NCBI RefSeq assembly: GCF_040802235.1
Contig: NC_133168.1
Span: 34,429,759-34,493,758 of the forward strand
Direction of reading: 5' to 3'
From: Manis javanica
Lineage: Eukaryota; Chordata; Mammalia; Pholidota; Manidae
DNA length: 64,000 bases
The position numbers and the translations under genes were made by a program. Of this stretch, positions 59,170 to 64,000 are shown in pieces (the first letter of the stretch is position 1; every line of letters begins with the position of its first letter). The notes under the pieces are model-generated. The model was given only the letters and a program-made list of their open reading frames with translations. It was not told where the DNA came from and did no database searches.

Positions 59170-60157
59170 ATGAGGGGACTGGATTAAAGATGGTGGCATG
59201 AGAGATGAGACAGAGGCATCCTCCTAAAACTGCATATAATATAAAAATATAATTAATACAACTAATCCTGAAAGAGCAATAGTAAAGAGGGCTGTGCCAG
59301 ACTGCTTACACCTGGAGAAAAGAATAAACCTCATGGAACAGGGTAACGTACCAAGGCCATGGCCCAGCGGGACCCAAGCCCTTCCCCCACCCCAGCTCAC
59401 AAACTAGATGAAGAGAAATGGAGTAGGAAGGGAGTGGAGGCCTGGGACTGCTAAACACTTAGCTCTGGAGTTCTGCTCTGGGAGCACAAACCTACATTTC
59501 ATGGTGCTCTCAGGATTAGGGGGGTTGGAAAGCTAAGGCAGGCAGAATATATGGAGAGACTGAGATTCCAGCTGCTTGTCGAAAGCAGGGGTCCATATCT
59601 GGCTGCTCTGGGACAAAAGAAAAGTGGGCAGTTAGAGAGATTTCCTGACAGCGAGAGGGCTGCTAAAGGGGCAAGGATTGCACAGAGCTTACTGCTCAGG
59701 AGAAAGGACAGGTAGACAAAATTGTCCAGGTGTACTCCACCCAGCAGGATTGGAACTTTCACAATCTTCAGGCCCTCCAGCCCCTAGCTGACTACTCAGG
59801 TCCAAAATACTCCTCCGTGATACACAGCCTGCTGCACCTTCTTCCTGGCCAGCCCCACCTGGATTATAAACTGGCAAACCTACCCTGGCATTAGGTCAGC
59901 CAGAGGGAAGCCCCACCTACAGCAGCTATAAACACAAAGCACAGAGGCTTATACTTGTGTGCTCAGCCCACTAGTTCTGGCAGCGGAGACAGGCATAGCA
60001 GCTGGGAAGCAGAAAACAGCTCTTTCCTCCCTCCAGGCACCAATACCACTCTCCTGTGACCCCTGGATTGCTCCAGAGGCTGAGCAGCTCCTGAGAGTAG
60101 AGCTTCTGGGCACATACAAATATGAAACATCAAACGTACGTGATTCAAAGCTAAATT
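59170..60157 (+). promoter_or_regulatory. L1 5' UTR (internal promoter region)
   Basis: GC-richer than its surroundings, with no long sense frame. In L1 this region holds the internal RNA polymerase II promoter; activity here is not shown. Minus-strand frames of 62-87 residues at 59499-59877 are incidental. Confidence 0.7.
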
Positions 60158-60940
60158 ATGAGTACCCAAGAGAAAGATTCAAATGAAAATGATCTCATGA
60201 ATCTTCCTGAAAGAGATTTCAAAATAAAAATAATTAACATGCTCATGGAGGTACAGAAAAATATTCAAGAACTCAGGAATGAATTCTGGTCGGAGATCCA
60301 ATCATTATGGAACACAGTACAATAGAAGGCTTTAAAAGCAGATTACATGTGGTGGAGGAGATGATAAATGAAATATAAATTAGAGAAGAGGAATACAAAG
60401 GAGCTGAGGCACAGATAGAAAAAAGGATATTTAAGAATGAAATAATATTGAGAGAACTGTGTGACCAATCCAAACAGAACAATATTTGCATTATAGGGAT
60501 TCCAGAAGAAGAAGAGAGAGAAAAAGGGATAGAAAGTGTCATTGAGGAGGTAATTGCTGAAAATTTCCCAATCTGGGGAAGAAGATATACTCTCAGGTCA
60601 TAGAGGTACACAGATCTCCCAACACAAGGGACCCAAGGAAGACAACATCAAGCCATATAATAATTAAAATTGCAAAGATCAAGGATAAAGGAAGACTATT
60701 AAAAGAAACTAGAGAGAAAAATAACATCACATACAAAGGAAAACCCATCAGGCTATCATCAGACTTCTCAACAGGAACCTTACAGGCCAAAAAGGAGTGG
60801 CATGATATATTTAAGGCAATGAAGCAGAAGAGCCTCAAACCAAGAATAGTTTATCTGGCAAGATTATCATTTAAATTTGAAGGAGGGATTAAACAATTTC
60901 CAGATAAGCAAAAGTTGAGAGAATTTACCTCCCACAAATG
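60158..60940 (+). pseudogene. L1 ORF1 (RNA-binding chaperone), decayed
   Basis: From the ATG at 60158 the frame runs 55 residues (MSTQEKDSNEND...) then stops. Downstream pieces in shifting frames show the coiled-coil part and the RRM/C-terminal domain, with recognisable IPEEEE, TYKGKPIRLSSDFS and FPDKQKLREF stretches near 60500, 60730-60765 and 60900. At least three stops or shifts. ORF1p normally coats L1 RNA as a trimer. Confidence 0.8.
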
Positions 60941-61260
60941 ATCACTACAGTGTATTTTGAAGGGATTTCTATAGATGGAAGTGTTCTTAAGGGTTAATAG
61001 CTGTCCCCAGAGGTAGTAAAACCACAGTAAAGAAAGTAGAAGACCTAATTTTAATCAAATGCAAAATTAAATCAATTGCCCCAAAGTCAATCAAGGGATA
61101 GACAAAGAGTACAAAATATGATACCTAATATATGAAGAATGGAGGAGGAAGAAAAAGGAGGAGAAAAAAGAACTTTTAGATTGTGTTTGTAATAGCATAG
61201 TAAGTGAGTTAATGTAGACTCTTAGATAGTAAGGAAGTTAACCTTGAACCTTGGGTAACT

Positions 61261-61923
61261 ATGAATCTAAAGCCGGCAATGGCAGTAAGTACATTCCTAA
61301 TGATAACCACGCTAAATGTAAATGGTCTGAATGCACTAATCAAAAGACATAGTGTCACTGAATGGATAAAGAAACAAGACCCATCTATATGCTGCATACA
61401 AGAGACTCACTTCAAACCCAAACACATACACAAACTAAAACTGAAGGGATGGGAAAAGATATTTCATGCAACTAATAGGGAGAAAAAAGCAGGAGTTGCA
61501 GTACTTGTATCAGACAAAATAGACTTCAAAACAAAGAAAGTCACAAGAGACAAAGAAAAGCATTACATAATGATAAAGTGGTCAATCCAACAAGAAGATA
61601 TAACCATTATAAAAATCTATGCTCCCAACACAGGAGCACCTACATATGTGAAACAAATACTAACAGTATTAAAAGGGGAAATAGAATGCAATGCATTCAT
61701 TCTAGGAGACTTCACCACTCCACTCACTCTGAAGGACAGATCAACCAGAAAGAAAATAAGTAAGGAGACAGAGGCTCCAAAGACCACATTAGAACTGATG
61801 GACCTAACACATATCTGCAGAACTCTACACCAAAAAGCAGCAGAATACACATTCTTCTCAAGTGTACATGGAACATTTCCAAGAATAGATCATATCCTAG
61901 GCCACAAAAAAAAGCCTCAGTAA
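61261..61923 (+). pseudogene. L1 ORF2 endonuclease domain, decayed
   Basis: 220 open residues cover the APE-type endonuclease: LNVNGL near residue 20, QETH near 46-49, GDF about 149, and RIDHILGHK near the end (His retained). In L1 the GDF is followed by Asn (GDFN), a catalytic residue; here it is GDFTT, so Asn is replaced by Thr. The frame stops at 61923 and continues shifted at 61930. Confidence 0.85.
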
Positions 61924-61929
61924 ATTCAA

Positions 61930-64000
61930 AAAGGTTGAAATTATACCAACCAGTTTCTCAGACCACAAAGGTATGAAGCTAGAAATAAATTATGCAAAGA
62001 AAATGAAAAATCCTATAAACACATGGAGGCTTCACAACATTCTCCTAAATAATCAATGGATCAATGACCAAATAAAAACAGAAAACAGAAATCAAGCAAC
62101 ATATGGAGACAAAAGACATTATATCAACACCTCAAAAATCTGTAGGACACAGTGAAGGCTGTGCTCAGAGGAAAGTATATTGCAATACACGCCTACCTCA
62201 GGAAAGAAGAACAATGCCATATCAGCAGTCTAAACTCACAATTAATGAAACTAGAAAAAGAAGAACAAATGAGGCCCAAAGTCAGTAGAAGGAAGGGCGT
62301 AATAAAGATTAGAGTAGAAATAAATAAAATCAAGAAAAATAAAACAACAGAAAGAAACAATGAAAGTAAGAGATGGTTCTTCAAGAAAATAAACAAAATG
62401 GATAAATCCCTAGCCAGACTAATCAAGAAAAAAAGAGTCTACACACATAGACAAAATCAGAAATGAGAAAGGAAAAGTCACTATGGACACCACAAAAATA
62501 AAAGAGAATTATTAGAAAATACTATAAAAAGTTACATGCCAACAAACTGTATAACCTAGAAGAAATGAATACCTTTCTAGAAAAATACAACCTTTCAAGG
62601 CAGACCCAGGAAGAAACAGAAAATTTGAACAGACCAATTACCAGCAACAAAATTGGATTGGTAATAAAAAACCTACCTAAGAAAAAACCCCTGGAGCAGA
62701 TGGCTTCACTTATGAATTTTATCAAACATTAAGTGAATACCTAATACCCATCCTCCTTAAAGCTTTCCAAAAAGTAGAAGAAGAGGGAATACTCCCAAAC
62801 TCATTCTATGAGGCTAGCATCACTCTAATACCAAAGCCAGGCAAAGACACCACAAAAAGAAAATTACAGACCAATATCCCTGATAAACATAGATGCAAAA
62901 ATACTCAACAAAATATTAGCAAATGGAATTCAAAAATACATCTAAAAGATCATCCATGATTATTAAGTTGGATTTATTCCAGGGATGTAAGGATGGTAGA
63001 AAATTCAAAAATCCATCATCATTATCCACCACATCAACAAAAAGAAGAACAAAAACCACATGATCATCTCCATAGATGCTGAAAAAGGATTTGATAAAAT
63101 TCAACATCTGTTTATGATATAAACTCTCAACAAAATGGATATAGAGGGGAAGTACCTCAATAATAAAGGCCATATATGACATACCCACAGCCAACATCAT
63201 ACTGAACAGCAAGAAGCTGAAAGCTTTTCCTTTAAGATCGGAAACAAGACAAGGATTCCCATTCTCCCCACTTTTATTCAACATAGTTCTGGAGGTCCTA
63301 GCCACACCAATCAGACAGCACAAAGAAATAAAAGACATCCAGATTGTCAAGGAAGAAGTTAAACTGTCCCTGTTTGCAGAAGACTTCATATTGTACATAA
63401 AAACCCTAAAGAATTCACTCCAAAACTACTAGATATAATAACTTAATTCAGCAAAGTTGCCAGATACAAATTAGTACACAGAAATCTGTTGCATTTCTAT
63501 ACACTAATGATGAATTAGCAGAAAGAGAAATCAGGAAAATAATTCCATTCACGATTGCATCAAAAAGAATAAAATACCTGAGAATAAACCTAAACAAGGA
63601 AGCAAAAGACCTAAACTCTGAAAACTACAAGATACTCATGAGAGAAATTCAAGAAGATACCAATAAATGAAAACACATCCTGTGCTCATGGGTAGGGAGA
63701 ATTAATATTGTCAAATGGCCATCCTGCCTAAAACAATCTAGAGATACAATGCAACTCCTGTCAAAATAACAACAGTGTTCTTCAATGAACTGCAGCAAAT
63801 TATTCTAAAATTTAACCACGAAAGACCTGGAATAGCCAAAGCTATCCTGAGAAGGAAGAATAAAGCTGGGGAGATTACATTCCCCAAATTGAAGCTCTAC
63901 TGCAAAGCCACAGTAATCAAGACAATTTGGTACTGGAACAAGTACAGAACCACAGGCCAATGGAAAAGACAAGAGAGCCCAAATATAAACACACACATAT
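61930..64000 (+). pseudogene. L1 ORF2 reverse transcriptase region, decayed
   Basis: Successive broken frames continue ORF2: a linker with many Lys/Glu (62152-62466), PGADGF-like and [10 protein letters not shown] stretches near 62690-62840, [12 protein letters not shown] near 63070-63100 and FAEDF at 63372-63386. The RT active site is normally FADD; here the first Asp is Glu (FAED). Stops are frequent and the element leaves the window before its 3' UTR. A 160-residue minus-strand frame at 62916-63398 is antisense of this RT. Confidence 0.85.

Larger units (their letters stand above)
59170..64000 (+). mobile_element. Long L1 (5' UTR, ORF1, ORF2), decayed, running off the window
   Basis: The left edge is near 59170 ('gaggggactggattaaagatggtggc'). 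A GC-rich 5' UTR covers about 59170-60157, ORF1 60158-60940, an inter-ORF region to 61260 and ORF2 from 61261 to the window end. No left target duplication can be judged because the 3' end is outside. All frames have stops or shifts. Confidence 0.9.

Noticed and set aside
62916..63398. 160-residue minus-strand frame as a gene
   Set aside because: It is the antisense of the L1 reverse transcriptase region.

Overview
The window is AT-rich mammalian intergenic DNA, a 'repeat desert'. No intact host protein-coding gene is visible on either strand. All long reading frames belong to retrotransposon or endogenous retrovirus (ERV) debris, except one broken KRAB zinc-finger retrocopy. L1, L2, MIR, MaLR and hAT-Charlie repeats show a placental mammal. 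The L1 3' ends are of the type I associate with carnivores and pangolins. No Can-SINE, Alu, B1, Bov-tA or equine SINE was noticed, so a pangolin (Pholidota) is my best guess; this rests on memory of repeat families and should be checked.

Layout. 279-2430: one L1-mediated insertion (perfect 17-bp target duplication) that joins an L1 3' end, a retroviral env/LTR-like block and a second L1 3' end. 3-7.3 kb: old L1 debris. 8-14.5 kb: L2, nested MaLR LTRs and several ERV1-like LTRs, one with an ERVL-type solo LTR inside it. 15.1-18.4 kb: a twin-primed young L1 and a ~99% identical inverted copy of ~430 bp of it, about 1.45 kb away, lying in an old L1 leader. 19-31 kb: MER5A, two more solo LTRs of the ERVL-type family with 5-bp duplications, an ERV1-like LTR with a 4-bp duplication in an L2, and a second, truncated env/LTR-tail insertion with a 17-bp duplication. 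31-43 kb: mostly unrecognised unique sequence, with a GC/CpG-rich island at 32.45-32.78 kb, L1, L2, MER5 and MIR fragments and one antisense ERV1-like LTR. 43.6-55.4 kb: old L1 interrupted by a 5.6-kb ERVL-like provirus (both LTRs, decayed gag-pro-pol, no env) and a young L1 3' fragment. 55.5-57 kb: two opposed L1 3' fragments beside an antisense KRAB-ZNF retropseudogene. 59.17 kb to the end: the 5' UTR, ORF1 and most of ORF2 of a decayed long L1 that runs off the window.

Nothing forms an operon or host pathway. The biology is mobile-element layering: L1 machinery copying itself, an L1/retroviral env chimera and a host zinc-finger mRNA; LTR elements leaving solo LTRs; and later rearrangement making an inverted repeat. 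The most notable object is the L1-env-L1 chimeric tail, seen here in two independent insertions.
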